Both the position numbers and the translations under genes were made by a program. The notes under the pieces were generated by a model. It searched no databases, was not told the origin of the DNA, and worked only from the letters and a program-made list of their open reading frames with translations. A stretch of 64,000 bases of DNA. It comes from Myxococcales bacterium. GTDB taxonomy: Bacteria; Myxococcota_A; Polyangia; Nannocystales; Nannocystaceae. The stretch lies in contig JACKDV010000001.1 in assembly GCA_020633315.1 (NCBI GenBank), positions 496,001-560,000 of the forward strand. The letters are read 5' to 3'. Below are positions 7,958 to 17,266 of the stretch, one piece after another. Numbering within the stretch: the first letter of the stretch is position 1; each line of letters starts with the position of its first letter.

Positions 7958-9661
7958 ATGTCGCTGCTCAAGCGCCGCCCCGAGATCACGCTGCTCGCCC
8001 CGCCGGCGATCGTGGCGGGGCGCTCCTTCGGGGTGCGGGCGCGGCTCGATTGCCCGGAGCCGCTGCCGGTGGACGGCGTGTCGATCGAGCTGCTGGGCAC
8101 CGGCGTGTGGATGACCAGCTCGCAGTACGGCCGCCACCGCAACACCATGCCCTTCGCCCGCTGGGTGGCCCGGCCCGTTCGCGAGCGCCGGGAGCTGTCG
8201 GCGGGGGAGCACGAGTACCCGGTGACCTTCGCCCTGCCGCCCGACGTGCCGGGGAGCTTCGTGGGGCGCCACCTGTCGATCGAGTGGACGGTGCGGGTGC
8301 GGGTGGACATCCCGTGGTGGCCCGACGCGCGGGCGGCCTTCGACCTGTGGGTGGTGGCGTCCCCCCACGTGGACCCGCCGCCGCCGCGGGTGCTCGCCTC
8401 GTCGACCGACGGGCCGCGGGGGCGCAAGCCCTACGCCGAGGTCTCGCTGGGCAGCTCGGCCCTCGATCCCGGCGGGCAGCTGCAGGGGCGCGTGGCCCTG
8501 TCCAACACCGCCCACAACGACTACCGAGCCCTGCGCTTCACCCTGGTGGCGGTGCAGAGCGTGCCCGGCCTGCTGTCGCCCTTCACCTCGCACGAGGCCC
8601 GGGCGCGCTGGGTGGTGCCGCTGTCGGCCCCGGCCGAGGACGAGCCCATCGCCTTCTCGCTGCGCCTGCCCGCCGACCTGGTCCCGGCCTTCGAGACCCA
8701 GGCGCTGTCGCTGAAGTGGTTCCTCGAGGTGAAGGTGGAGATCACCTGGGCCACCAACCTCGAGCTGTGGATCCCGGTGGTGGTGCGGCCGGGCTCGGTG
8801 CTCGAGCAGGCACCCACCGCGGCCCCGCTGGCGGTGGGCTCGGATCGCCTGGCGCTGGTGTGGGCCGAGGCGGCGCGCCGCAGCGGCTACGAGCTGCGGG
8901 CGGGCGAGCTGGTGCGGGAGCAGCCGCAGGGGCGGCGCTCGCTTCGTCGCGAGCACCAGGGGCGCAAGGGGCTGCGGCTGCGGGCCGAGGCCACGTTCCG
9001 CGACCTCGACCTGGGCCTGCGAGCCGAGCGGGGGCGCCTGCGCTGCCGCGATCCCGAGCAGGCCCGGGTGCTGGGCGAGCACACCGACGCGCTGGCGGAC
9101 GCGTGCCCGGTGCAGGAGGCCGACGACGAGCGCATCGTGTGTGTCCTCGACGACTCGGGGACGCGGGTGGAATCGGTGGCCGGCCTCGCGGAGCGCTTCG
9201 AGGCGCTGTGGCAGGCGATGTGGCTGGCGCGTGACGAGCTGCCCCCGCCCGGCGACATGGCCGAGGCGGTGCCCTGGTTCCGGGCCGCGGCGCAGCGCCT
9301 GGGCGGCGAGCTCGACGTGGCGAGCATGGACGTGTGGGGCGTGCGCAACGAGATCCCGTACTCGCTCCAGACCCAGTGGGACGACGACGGCACGCTGGCT
9401 CGCACCATGCTCGAGGTCCGTCCCTCCTTGCCCATCGACGCGAGGTGGCACCAGCGGTGGACGGGGGAAGGGAATCCCGCACCCATGCCCGAGGGCCTGG
9501 CCGTCCTGGTCGAGGGCAGCCAGGGGCTGCACATCGACGCAGCGGCGATCCGCGTGTTCCTGCCCCCGGGTCGCGAGCGCCTGGACCCCCATGTCGACCG
9601 CCTCGAGGGGATGCTCGAGGTGGCACGGCGGCTCTCGGGGCAAGGGCCCGGCTACCGCTGA
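7958..9661 (+). CDS. Arrestin-like beta-sandwich protein
   Basis: The product is 567 residues from the ATG at 7958, chosen because a TACGAT hexamer (7945-7950) ends 7 nt before it; an ATG at 7949 overlaps that hexamer. The first ~280 residues look like two arrestin-fold sandwiches: PEITLLAPPAIVAGRSFGVR begins sandwich one, ending HLSIEWTVRVRVDIPWW, and LQGRVALSNTAHNDYRALRF begins sandwich two, ending LSLKWFLEVKVEITWATNLE. This alternation resembles Spo0M/arrestin/Vps26-like proteins. The C-terminal half (charged, with YSLQTQWDDDGTLARTMLEV) is unassigned. No signal peptide is visible, so it is probably cytoplasmic. A protein kinase gene follows 45 bp downstream. Family call is by eye. Confidence 0.6.
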   Translation: MSLLKRRPEITLLAPPAIVAGRSFGVRARLDCPEPLPVDGVSIELLGTGVWMTSSQYGRHRNTMPFARWVARPVRERRELSAGEHEYPVTFALPPDVPGSFVGRHLSIEWTVRVRVDIPWWPDARAAFDLWVVASPHVDPPPPRVLASSTDGPRGRKPYAEVSLGSSALDPGGQLQGRVALSNTAHNDYRALRFTLVAVQSVPGLLSPFTSHEARARWVVPLSAPAEDEPIAFSLRLPADLVPAFETQALSLKWFLEVKVEITWATNLELWIPVVVRPGSVLEQAPTAAPLAVGSDRLALVWAEAARRSGYELRAGELVREQPQGRRSLRREHQGRKGLRLRAEATFRDLDLGLRAERGRLRCRDPEQARVLGEHTDALADACPVQEADDERIVCVLDDSGTRVESVAGLAERFEALWQAMWLARDELPPPGDMAEAVPWFRAAAQRLGGELDVASMDVWGVRNEIPYSLQTQWDDDGTLARTMLEVRPSLPIDARWHQRWTGEGNPAPMPEGLAVLVEGSQGLHIDAAAIRVFLPPGRERLDPHVDRLEGMLEVARRLSGQGPGYR

Positions 9662-9706
9662 GGGCCCCGAGATCCGGCCCCTGTGCTAGATTCGATCCCC
9701 GCCGGG

Positions 9707-11050
9707 ATGGGGGAGCGACTCGACAAGACCGTGATCGACGATCAGCTCGACGCGGTCGATGCCGTCGGCGTCCCGATCCGTCGACAGCAGCCCGACACCG
9801 ACCGCTTCGAGTCCCAGCGTACCGTGGCGCGGGGCGGGATGGGCTCGATCCTCGACGTGTACGACCACCGCATGCAGCGGCGGGTGGCGATGAAGGTGCT
9901 CCACCCCGAGCTGCTCGATCGCCCCGGCGAGCTCGAGACCTTCGTGCGCGAGGCCCAGATCACCGCGCAGCTCGATCACCCCAACATCGTGCCCGTGCAC
10001 GACATGGGGCAGGGCCAGGAGCCGCCCTGGTTCGTGATGAAGCTGGTCCAGGGGCGCAGCCTGGCCCAGATGTTCCGCAAGCTCTCCGCGGGGCCGCTGC
10101 CGGGGTCCGAGATCGAGGAGTTCATCAAGGTGATGATCAAGGTGTGCGACGCCGTCGCGTTCGCGCACAGCCGCGGCGTGCTGCACCTCGATCTCAAGCC
10201 GCACAACATCATGGTGGGCAGCCACGGCCAGGTCTACGTGATGGACTGGGGCATCGCCGTCCGCTGCAAGCGTGACGACGAGGGGCGGCTGCGGCCGGTC
10301 GACGCCAAGCAGGGGCTGCGCGGCACGCTGGCCTACATGGCGCCGGAGCAGGCGCGACGGGGCATGAAGGGCGTGGACGAGCGCTCGGACGTCTACGGTC
10401 TGGGCGGCATCCTCTACGAGTTCCTCACCGGACGGCCGCCCTTCGAGCCCCGCGGGGTGCTCGAGGATCTGGTGCGGGCGGCGGACAACGTGGTGCTCGA
10501 TCCGCTTGAGAGCCCCACGCTGCGCCAGCCGCCGCCGGGGCTGTCGGCGATCGCGATGCGGGCGATGGCCCACGAGCCCGATCGCCGCTACCGCGACGTG
10601 GTCACCATGCAGGGCGAGCTCGAGGCGCTGCTGCGCGGCGGCGGCTGGTTCCGCGAGCGTCGCTTCCTGCCCGGCGACGTGATCGTGGCCGAGGGCGAGC
10701 CCGGGGACACCGCGTACATCATCACCGAGGGCCACTGCGACGTGTACAAGCGCGCCGGCGAGCGCAAGGTGCACCTGCGGCGGATCGGCAAGGGCGAGGT
10801 GTTCGGCGAGACGGCCATCCTCACCTCGGGTCGACGCTCGGCCTCGGTGGTGGCGGTCGATCAGGTGACCGCGTTGGTGGTCACCCGCGAGGCGCTGGAG
10901 CAAGAGATCGACTCGCGCGGCTGGCTGGGCCCGCTGGTCAAGGCCCTGGCCGCGCGCTTCATCGAGGCCGACGAGGAGCGGGTGCGGCTCCGCGCGGGGA
11001 TGGACGTGGGCGTCCGCGTCGAGGGCATGCCCGAGGACGACGGCGGTTAG
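9707..11050 (+). CDS. Ser/Thr protein kinase with C-terminal cyclic-nucleotide-binding domain
   Basis: The protein is 447 residues from the ATG at 9707 (an upstream GTG at 9683 is possible but a TAGATT hexamer lies between them). The kinase domain (about 35-310) has the Gly loop ARGGMGS, the VAIK-like lysine VAMK (Lys63), the catalytic loop HLDLKPHN (Asp162; Leu replaces the usual Arg, so a non-RD kinase), DWG instead of DFG, and APE at about 212. A CNMP-binding domain follows (FLPGDVIVAEGEPGDTAYII and VFGETAILTSGRRSASV). There is no transmembrane helix, so it is soluble. Kinase activity is probably gated by a nucleotide or by the CNB fold in general. The adjacent arrestin-like gene may be co-transcribed. 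Confidence 0.9.
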   Translation: MGERLDKTVIDDQLDAVDAVGVPIRRQQPDTDRFESQRTVARGGMGSILDVYDHRMQRRVAMKVLHPELLDRPGELETFVREAQITAQLDHPNIVPVHDMGQGQEPPWFVMKLVQGRSLAQMFRKLSAGPLPGSEIEEFIKVMIKVCDAVAFAHSRGVLHLDLKPHNIMVGSHGQVYVMDWGIAVRCKRDDEGRLRPVDAKQGLRGTLAYMAPEQARRGMKGVDERSDVYGLGGILYEFLTGRPPFEPRGVLEDLVRAADNVVLDPLESPTLRQPPPGLSAIAMRAMAHEPDRRYRDVVTMQGELEALLRGGGWFRERRFLPGDVIVAEGEPGDTAYIITEGHCDVYKRAGERKVHLRRIGKGEVFGETAILTSGRRSASVVAVDQVTALVVTREALEQEIDSRGWLGPLVKALAARFIEADEERVRLRAGMDVGVRVEGMPEDDGG

Positions 11051-11070
11051 CCCGCGCCCCCACCCACTGC

Positions 11071-11076
11071 TACGAT
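11071..11076 (+). promoter_or_regulatory. -10-like hexamer TACGAT before metalloprotease gene
   Basis: The hexamer ends 8 nt before the ATG at 11085 in the same context (TGCTACGATCGCC) seen before the TPR gene at 1325. No Shine-Dalgarno is present. A leaderless transcript is likely. Confidence 0.4.
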
Positions 11077-11084
11077 CGCCGCCG

Positions 11085-13064
11085 ATGCGGACCATCGTCG
11101 GAGGGGCGGCCGGGGGCCTGCTGGTGGCGCTGGCCGCCTGCGGCGACGAGCCACAGGGGCGCGAGGAGACCGGCCTCGAGGCGCTGGGCTTCGACGACGT
11201 CTACCCCCGGGTGATCGTGCCGGGGACCCGGCTGACCATCGAGGGGCGCTCGTTCCTCGACGCCCCGCTGGGCATCTCGTGGCTGGCCCTGCAGGGCAGC
11301 TACGCCGGGCTGCCCCTGGAGGCCTACGTCCCCGCCAGCTTCGTCGACTTCGACCGCATGGAGATCGTGGCCACGCCCTCGGTGCTGGCGCTGCTGGGGC
11401 CCACCGCGGGCACCTTCAGCGGCGAGGTGCGGGTGGAGGTGGACTTCGTGCCCGACGGGATCCGCTTCTCCTCGGTGGGGCGCTTCATGGAGCTCGAGGT
11501 CCGCGATCACCTCGAGCCTCGACTGGACGCGGTGGAGGCCAACGCCGTCATCTTCGTCAACGAGCCCATCGAGGTGGTCGGCGACGGCCTGCTGCTCGGC
11601 GGCGACGAGGGCCAGACCTACGCGGTGGTGGAGGGCTGCTTCCGCCCGCTGGCGGCGGTCACCTGCGGGCCGGTGCCCACGGTGCAGGTGCCGGTGAGCG
11701 CGCTCGACCCCGCCCTGCGCGATCGCGGGGTGTTCCCGTTCTCGCCCCGCATCGCGGGGATCGAGGCAGGCACCTTCGAGGGCAGCGTGATGCTGCGCAA
11801 CGAGCACGCCGACGGCGAGGTCACGCTCAGCGGATCCCAGGCCATCGACTACGACCTGGCCGAGTCGTTGGTGTCGTGGGTGGGCGAGGAGGGCGGCGAG
11901 GGGGTGGGCAGCCTGGGTCGCTACGTGGAGATCGGGGGCGCGGGCTTCGTGAGCCGCGACGAGGGGGTCAGCTCGCTGGTGTTCGACGGCACCTACTTCC
12001 CCGACGGGGGCGGCGAGGTGCCCCTGGATGAGCTGCAGGTGATCTCCGAATTCGTGGACGGTCGGCGGCTGCGCTACGTGGTCAATGACGAGGACTTGCT
12101 GGCCGAGCAGGTGGGCAACGTGCGCTTGGCCTCCGGCACCTTCGTGGGCCGGGTGCACCCCGTGGTGGAGTACCTCGACGCGAAGGTGGAGGGGCAGCCC
12201 ACCGACGTGACCCTGCGGCTCGAGCCGGTCAGGCAGGTGGTGTACGTGCAGTTCAATCCCTCCTACGTGGAGGCGCTGCGCAAGCTCGGGCTGCGCGACT
12301 TCGCGGTGGACCAGGCGATCCGCGATCGGATCTTCGAGGTGCTACGGCGCGACTACGAGGGGCTCAACGTCGAGTTTCGCGACGAGCCGCCCACCGACTA
12401 CAAGCTCTTCTCCATCGTCGAGATCTCGGGCTCGGATCCCAACGGCCTGGGCCTGCTGGGCTACGACAACACCCACGGCAAGGACGTGGACAACCTGCGG
12501 CTCGACGATCGGATCGGGGGGACCAACGCCCAGACCCAGCTGAGCGGGCTGCCCGGCTTCGGCGGCGTGTTCATGGAGTCGCTGTTCTCGTTCTCGCTGC
12601 ACCCGGCGGCGGGCACGGTGGACAGCGCCGAGGTGGCGACCGCGGTGTTCGACCAGATCTTCGATCCGCTGCGCAGCGATCGCGGCGGCACGCCGGTGAG
12701 CTCGGCCGACCTGATCGCCGGGGTGCCCCGGGTGGGCTCGGGCGCCGAGTGTCCCAGCCAGAACCGGGCGGGGCGGATCGGCTGTGCGATCTTCGTGATC
12801 GGCTCGGTGGTGGGCTCGACCACCAGCCACGAGCTGGGGCACTCGCTGGGCCTGGCCGATCCGCACGGCCCGCCCGACACCTTCCACAACGCGGGCGACC
12901 AGCCCAACCGGCTGATGGACGCGGGCGGGGCCCGCAGCTTCGAGGAGCGGGCCGAGCTGTACGGCCAGGGCCCCTCGCGCTTTTGCGGGGAGCACTACGA
13001 CTACCTGCGGCAGATCCTGCCCACCGACGATCCGGCGCCGTCGGTCGAGCGGCCGCCCTGCTGA
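11085..13064 (+). CDS. Zinc metalloprotease-like lipoprotein
   Basis: The product is 659 residues with a lipoprotein signal MRTIVGGAAGGLLVALAAC (lipobox LAAC). Residues ~35-360 contain beta-rich repeats that open like IPT/TIG domains (VYPRVIVPGTRLTIEGRSF; RYVEIGGAGFVSRDEGVSSL). The C-terminal part has the zinc-binding motif HELGHSLGLAD starting at His582, an HExxHxxGxxD form with Asp as third ligand as in snapalysin-like metzincins, and a Met-turn-like NRLMDAGG about 25 residues later. It is therefore probably an active surface protease. A leaderless promoter hexamer precedes it, and it is convergent with dapF 9 bp away. The substrate is unknown. Confidence 0.75.
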   Translation: MRTIVGGAAGGLLVALAACGDEPQGREETGLEALGFDDVYPRVIVPGTRLTIEGRSFLDAPLGISWLALQGSYAGLPLEAYVPASFVDFDRMEIVATPSVLALLGPTAGTFSGEVRVEVDFVPDGIRFSSVGRFMELEVRDHLEPRLDAVEANAVIFVNEPIEVVGDGLLLGGDEGQTYAVVEGCFRPLAAVTCGPVPTVQVPVSALDPALRDRGVFPFSPRIAGIEAGTFEGSVMLRNEHADGEVTLSGSQAIDYDLAESLVSWVGEEGGEGVGSLGRYVEIGGAGFVSRDEGVSSLVFDGTYFPDGGGEVPLDELQVISEFVDGRRLRYVVNDEDLLAEQVGNVRLASGTFVGRVHPVVEYLDAKVEGQPTDVTLRLEPVRQVVYVQFNPSYVEALRKLGLRDFAVDQAIRDRIFEVLRRDYEGLNVEFRDEPPTDYKLFSIVEISGSDPNGLGLLGYDNTHGKDVDNLRLDDRIGGTNAQTQLSGLPGFGGVFMESLFSFSLHPAAGTVDSAEVATAVFDQIFDPLRSDRGGTPVSSADLIAGVPRVGSGAECPSQNRAGRIGCAIFVIGSVVGSTTSHELGHSLGLADPHGPPDTFHNAGDQPNRLMDAGGARSFEERAELYGQGPSRFCGEHYDYLRQILPTDDPAPSVERPPC

Positions 13065-13073
13065 TCCGCCTGC

Positions 13074-13907
<834 letters not shown>

Positions 13908-13926
13908 GGGCTTCTCCGATGGCGGG

Positions 13927-14556
13927 CTAGGGGGCGGTCGGCTCGGGCTCGGCGGTGGGGGCCTCGGCCTCGGCGGGCTCGGCGGCCTCGCCGGCAGGGG
14001 CGGGCTCGGTGGCCTCGGGCTCGGTGGCCTCGGCCTCGGCGGGCTCGCCGGCGGCGGGCGTCTCGGCCTCGGCGCCGGGCAGGGCCTCGACCGCATCGGC
14101 CCCCTCGGCATCCTGGCCATCGACCGGTGCCTCGTGCTCGTCGGCGGCGGGCTCGGGCAGGGCCGTGGGCACGGCGGCCTCGGGTGCCTTGGCCTTGGTG
14201 CCCGCCTCGGGCAAGGGCAGGACGACCCCGCCGGGCTCGGCGATCCGCTCGTAGTCGACGGCCTCGTCCTCCGCGACCAGCTCCTCTTGGGTGTCGTCGC
14301 TGGCTTCCTTGAGCCGGTCCGATCCCGAGTGGGCGCTGGCGTAGGCGAGGTAGACCGCGCAGATCATGAAGCCCGCCGCGAGGCCCTGGGTGAGCTTGGC
14401 CAAAAAGTCGGCTCCGCCCCCGCCTCCGAACACGCCCTGGCTGGCTCCGCCGCCCAGCGCGGTACCGAGGCCACCGCCTCGACCGGCCTGCAGCAGCACG
14501 ACCAGGATGAGCACGACGGTGATGGTGACGTAGACGATCTCGACGAAGAGGTCCAT
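13927..14556 (-). CDS. secG: SecG translocase subunit with long acidic tail
   Basis: SecG is the small inner-membrane partner of SecYE in protein export. Residues 1-76 are typical SecG: helix one MDLFVEIVYVTITVVLILVV, the conserved LLQAGRGGGLG and GGASQGVFGGGG loop, then helix two at GLAAGFMICAVYLAYAS. About 130 further residues form an extension made almost only of Ala, Glu, Pro and Thr, ending PTAEPEPTAP. Normal SecG is 75-110 residues, so the tail is an add-on predicted to be disordered. The repeats in the DNA of this stretch reflect that codon bias. It lies 3 bp after tpiA. Confidence 0.9.
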   Translation of the reverse strand: MDLFVEIVYVTITVVLILVVLLQAGRGGGLGTALGGGASQGVFGGGGGADFLAKLTQGLAAGFMICAVYLAYASAHSGSDRLKEASDDTQEELVAEDEAVDYERIAEPGGVVLPLPEAGTKAKAPEAAVPTALPEPAADEHEAPVDGQDAEGADAVEALPGAEAETPAAGEPAEAEATEPEATEPAPAGEAAEPAEAEAPTAEPEPTAP

Positions 14557-14559
14557 GGC

Positions 14560-15372
14560 TCAGCCGGCTTCAGGGGGTCGGGCGGTGGTCGCCGCGGCGC
14601 GCACGATAGCGAGGAACGAGTCGGGGTCAAGGGAGGCGCCCCCGACGAGGAAGCCGTCGACGTCACCCACCGCCACGAGCTCGGCCGCGTTGCTCGGCTT
14701 GACGCTACCACCGTAGAGAATGGATCTGTCGACGCCGGCCGAGCCGAAGCGCTCGCGCATCCACGCCCGGATGGTCCGGTGCATGTCGCTGGCTTGCTGG
14801 GGCGAGGCGGTGCGACCCGTGCCGATGGCCCACACGGGCTCGTAGGCGATGACCAGACGCTCGTCCAGCGCATCGGGTGACACATCAGAAAATGCGGCTG
14901 AAAGCTGCGAGATCACGGTGGATTCGTGCTCGCCCGCATCGCGGGCCTCGAGGCGCTCGCCCACGCAGAGCACGCACACCAGGCCGCCGCCGAGGGCGGA
15001 GCGGAGCTTGGCCGCGACCGCCGCATCGTCCTCACCGTAGTAGGCCCGACGCTCGGAGTGACCCACGATCGCGCCCTCGACGCCGGCATCGCCGAGCATC
15101 CGCGGGCCGACCTCGCCGGTGAACGCGCCCTCGTCCTGGGCCGCCACGTCCTGGGCGAGCAGCCAGGTCCCGTGCCCGGGGCGGGTGAACGGTCGGGCGG
15201 CCGCCAACGAGAGGTACGGAGGCGCGATCCCCACACGAACCTCACCCGCGCTGGGGTGGGGCTCGCGCAGGGCCTCGGTCAGCCCCTCGGCCACGCCCTT
15301 GGCGCAGGCCTCGGCCGCGGGGGGACGGTGGTTCTGCTTCCAGTTCCCCAGGATCCAGGTGATGCGTGACAT
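14560..15372 (-). CDS. tpiA: Triosephosphate isomerase
   Basis: TpiA interconverts dihydroxyacetone phosphate and glyceraldehyde-3-phosphate. The 270-residue protein has GNWKQN near the start (catalytic Lys), the catalytic histidine in GHSERRAYYGE, the catalytic glutamate in IAYEPVWAIGTG, and the phosphate-binding YGGSVKPSNAAEL. It is slightly long for the family (about 250). Position between pgk (6 bp upstream) and secG is the standard bacterial order. Confidence 0.97.
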   Translation of the reverse strand: MSRITWILGNWKQNHRPPAAEACAKGVAEGLTEALREPHPSAGEVRVGIAPPYLSLAAARPFTRPGHGTWLLAQDVAAQDEGAFTGEVGPRMLGDAGVEGAIVGHSERRAYYGEDDAAVAAKLRSALGGGLVCVLCVGERLEARDAGEHESTVISQLSAAFSDVSPDALDERLVIAYEPVWAIGTGRTASPQQASDMHRTIRAWMRERFGSAGVDRSILYGGSVKPSNAAELVAVGDVDGFLVGGASLDPDSFLAIVRAAATTARPPEAG

Positions 15373-15378
15373 GGTGGA

Positions 15379-16590
15379 TCAGTCGTCCTTCCGCAGGGCC
15401 GCGACGCCGGGAAGGGTCTTGCCCTCGATGAATTCCAGCGAGGCGCCGCCGCCGGTCGAGACGTGGTCGATGCGATCGGCGACCCCGGACTGCTGCACGG
15501 CCGCCACGCTGTCGCCGCCGCCGACCACGGTGAAACCCTTGCATGCGGCCACCGCGCGAGCGACAGCCAGGGTGCCCTCGGCGAAGGCGGGGTTCTCGAA
15601 CAGGCCCATGGGCCCGTTCCACAGCAGCATGGCCGCCTTCGCCACCGCTGCCTCGCAGCGCTCGGTGGTGGCGGGGCCGATGTCCAGCGCCATCTCGTCG
15701 GTGGCCAGCGGCCCGTCCTCCAGGTGGTGCACGCGGGCCTCGGTGGCCTCGATGCCCCGGCCCACCCGCAGGTCGGTCGGCAGCACCACGTGGATGTCGC
15801 GGGCCGCGGCCTTGGTGAGCACGGTGTTGGCGTCGCTGGTGCGGTCGCGCTCCATCAGCGAGGCGCCCAGCTCCCGTCCCTGGGCAGCCAAGAAGGTGTT
15901 GGCCATGGCCCCGCCGATGATCACGGTGTCGCCGGCGGCGAGCCGCTCCACCAGGGCCAGCAGCACCCCGAGCTTGTCGCTCACCTTGGCCCCGCCCACG
16001 ATGGCCACGAACGGCCGAGCGGGCGCGTCCACCAGCCGGGACAGCGCGACGAGCTCGGCCTGCAGCAGCAGCCCCGCCGCCTTGTCGTGCACCAGCTCGG
16101 GCACGCCCACCACCGACGCGTGGGCCCGGTGGCAGGCCCCGAAGGCATCGCACACGTAGGCGTCGCACAGCGCCGCGAGGGCCTGGGACAGCTTCGCGTC
16201 GTTCTTGGTCTCGCCGGGATGGAAGCGTAGGTTCTCCAGCAGCACCACCTCGCCGGCCCGGGCATCGGTGACCAGCTTGGTCACGCCGTCGCCCACCACC
16301 TCGTCGGCGAGCTTCACCTCCACCTCAAGCAGCTCGGCCAGCCGAGCGCCCACCGGCTCCATCGACAGGGCCGGATCGGGCGCACCCTTGGGCCGACCCA
16401 GGTGCGAGCACACCACCAGCTTGGCGCCGCGCTCTCGCAGCATGCGAAGGGTGGGCAGCGCGGCCCGGATGCGCGTGTCATCGCGGACCCGACGGTCCTT
16501 GGTGAGCGGCACGTTGAAGTCCACGCGCACCAGCACGCGGCGGTTGTCCACGTCGAGCTCGTCGAGGGTCGCAAAGGGGCGAGAGGCCAT
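15379..16590 (-). CDS. pgk: Phosphoglycerate kinase
   Basis: Pgk makes ATP and 3-phosphoglycerate from 1,3-bisphosphoglycerate. The ATG at 16590 gives 403 residues, the usual length; longer frames upstream overlap a terminator. Motifs: RVLVRVDFNVPLTKDRRVRD, the substrate-binding SHLGRPKG, LLENLRFHPGE, VGGAKVSDK, and the nucleotide-binding VVGGGDSVAAV and VSTGGGASLEF. It heads the four-gene minus-strand operon with tpiA, secG and dapF. gapA is not in the window. Confidence 0.97.
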   Translation of the reverse strand: MASRPFATLDELDVDNRRVLVRVDFNVPLTKDRRVRDDTRIRAALPTLRMLRERGAKLVVCSHLGRPKGAPDPALSMEPVGARLAELLEVEVKLADEVVGDGVTKLVTDARAGEVVLLENLRFHPGETKNDAKLSQALAALCDAYVCDAFGACHRAHASVVGVPELVHDKAAGLLLQAELVALSRLVDAPARPFVAIVGGAKVSDKLGVLLALVERLAAGDTVIIGGAMANTFLAAQGRELGASLMERDRTSDANTVLTKAAARDIHVVLPTDLRVGRGIEATEARVHHLEDGPLATDEMALDIGPATTERCEAAVAKAAMLLWNGPMGLFENPAFAEGTLAVARAVAACKGFTVVGGGDSVAAVQQSGVADRIDHVSTGGGASLEFIEGKTLPGVAALRKDD

Positions 16591-16648
16591 GTCGGCGCTC
16601 TGATAACCCCTCCGAGGCGGGCCGTCCACCGGGCTCCCGCCTCGATCG

Positions 16649-16685
16649 CCGAGACCCCGCGGGCGCGTCGCCGGCGGGGTCTCGG
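16649..16685 (-). terminator. Strong hairpin between a small gene and pgk
   Basis: A 12-bp perfect stem (left arm 16649-16660, right arm 16674-16685, core GAGACCCCGC/GCGGGGTCTC) with a 13-nt loop sits 25 bp after the stop of the 61-codon gene, on the minus strand. It should end that transcript before pgk. Confidence 0.75.
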
Positions 16686-16709
16686 GGAACGAGGAAGGGA
16701 AGGGCGGGG

Positions 16710-16895
16710 CTACTCGGCCGCGATGCTCTTTTGCAGGTCCTCGTGGACCAGGGCGATGAGCTGGGTCGACAGGCCGATGATCTGCTCCTTGCTGTAGCCC
16801 TGCTGACGCATCTCGCGGAACAGAGAGCGAGCCAGGATCTGCACGCCCTTGGCGTCGCTGGAGATGTCGATCGAGGAGGTGGGAGTCGGCTGCAT
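16710..16895 (-). CDS. Small conserved-looking protein, 61 aa
   Basis: The ATG at 16895 gives MQPTPTSSIDISSDAKGVQI and is preceded by GGAG at a fair distance; an upstream ATG (16940) would add 15 odd residues. The body is helical and charged (LARSLFREMRQQGYSKEQII) and ends LVHEDLQKSIAAE. There is no signal peptide, metal site or recognised domain. A strong terminator directly downstream and an AT-richer promoter region upstream show it is its own transcription unit. I do not recognise the family. Confidence 0.65.
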   Translation of the reverse strand: MQPTPTSSIDISSDAKGVQILARSLFREMRQQGYSKEQIIGLSTQLIALVHEDLQKSIAAE

Positions 16896-17266
16896 GAAGG
16901 TCGGTCTCCGGCTCCATGACCTAGCAATCGGCATGCCCAAAGTGGTGTCGGACGAACGATCCTATGTGTGTTCAACGGTTTCAATGAGTTGGCCAAAGCC
17001 GATCGGTGGTTCGGTCAGTGCCAAAGCTGCACAGTGGCGCAGCGATCTGCGCCCCAACCGCGCAATGCGCTGCGCGAACGCCCGTTATGGTCCGCCCGTC
17101 CGTGCACGCGCTTTCCGGGGATGCCCTCACATCGGCGGCGCTGGGATCGGCTCGCGGACGGCCGACCGGTCGGTGGGATCGACCGGGGGAGACGCCGCCA
17201 TCATCGTTCGTCGGGGGAAAGGTCTTTGCCTCGGCCCCGGGCCCCTCTGTAGACTCCGCGCCCGAG
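16896..17266. other. 371-bp divergent intergenic region
   Basis: This gap separates the 61-aa gene (-) from a lipoprotein gene (+). It is clearly less GC-rich than its surroundings between about 16920 and 17100. TAGACT at 17250-17255 is a likely -10 for the plus-strand gene; on the minus strand TTGAAA/TTGAAC with TAGGAT are possible promoter parts at poor spacing. No RNA gene or repeat was recognised. Confidence 0.5.

Noticed and set aside
13950..14060. Apparent CTCGGCGGC minisatellite
   Set aside because: It is explained by the codon repeats of the SecG tail (Ala-Glu-Pro); not an independent repeat or a CRISPR.
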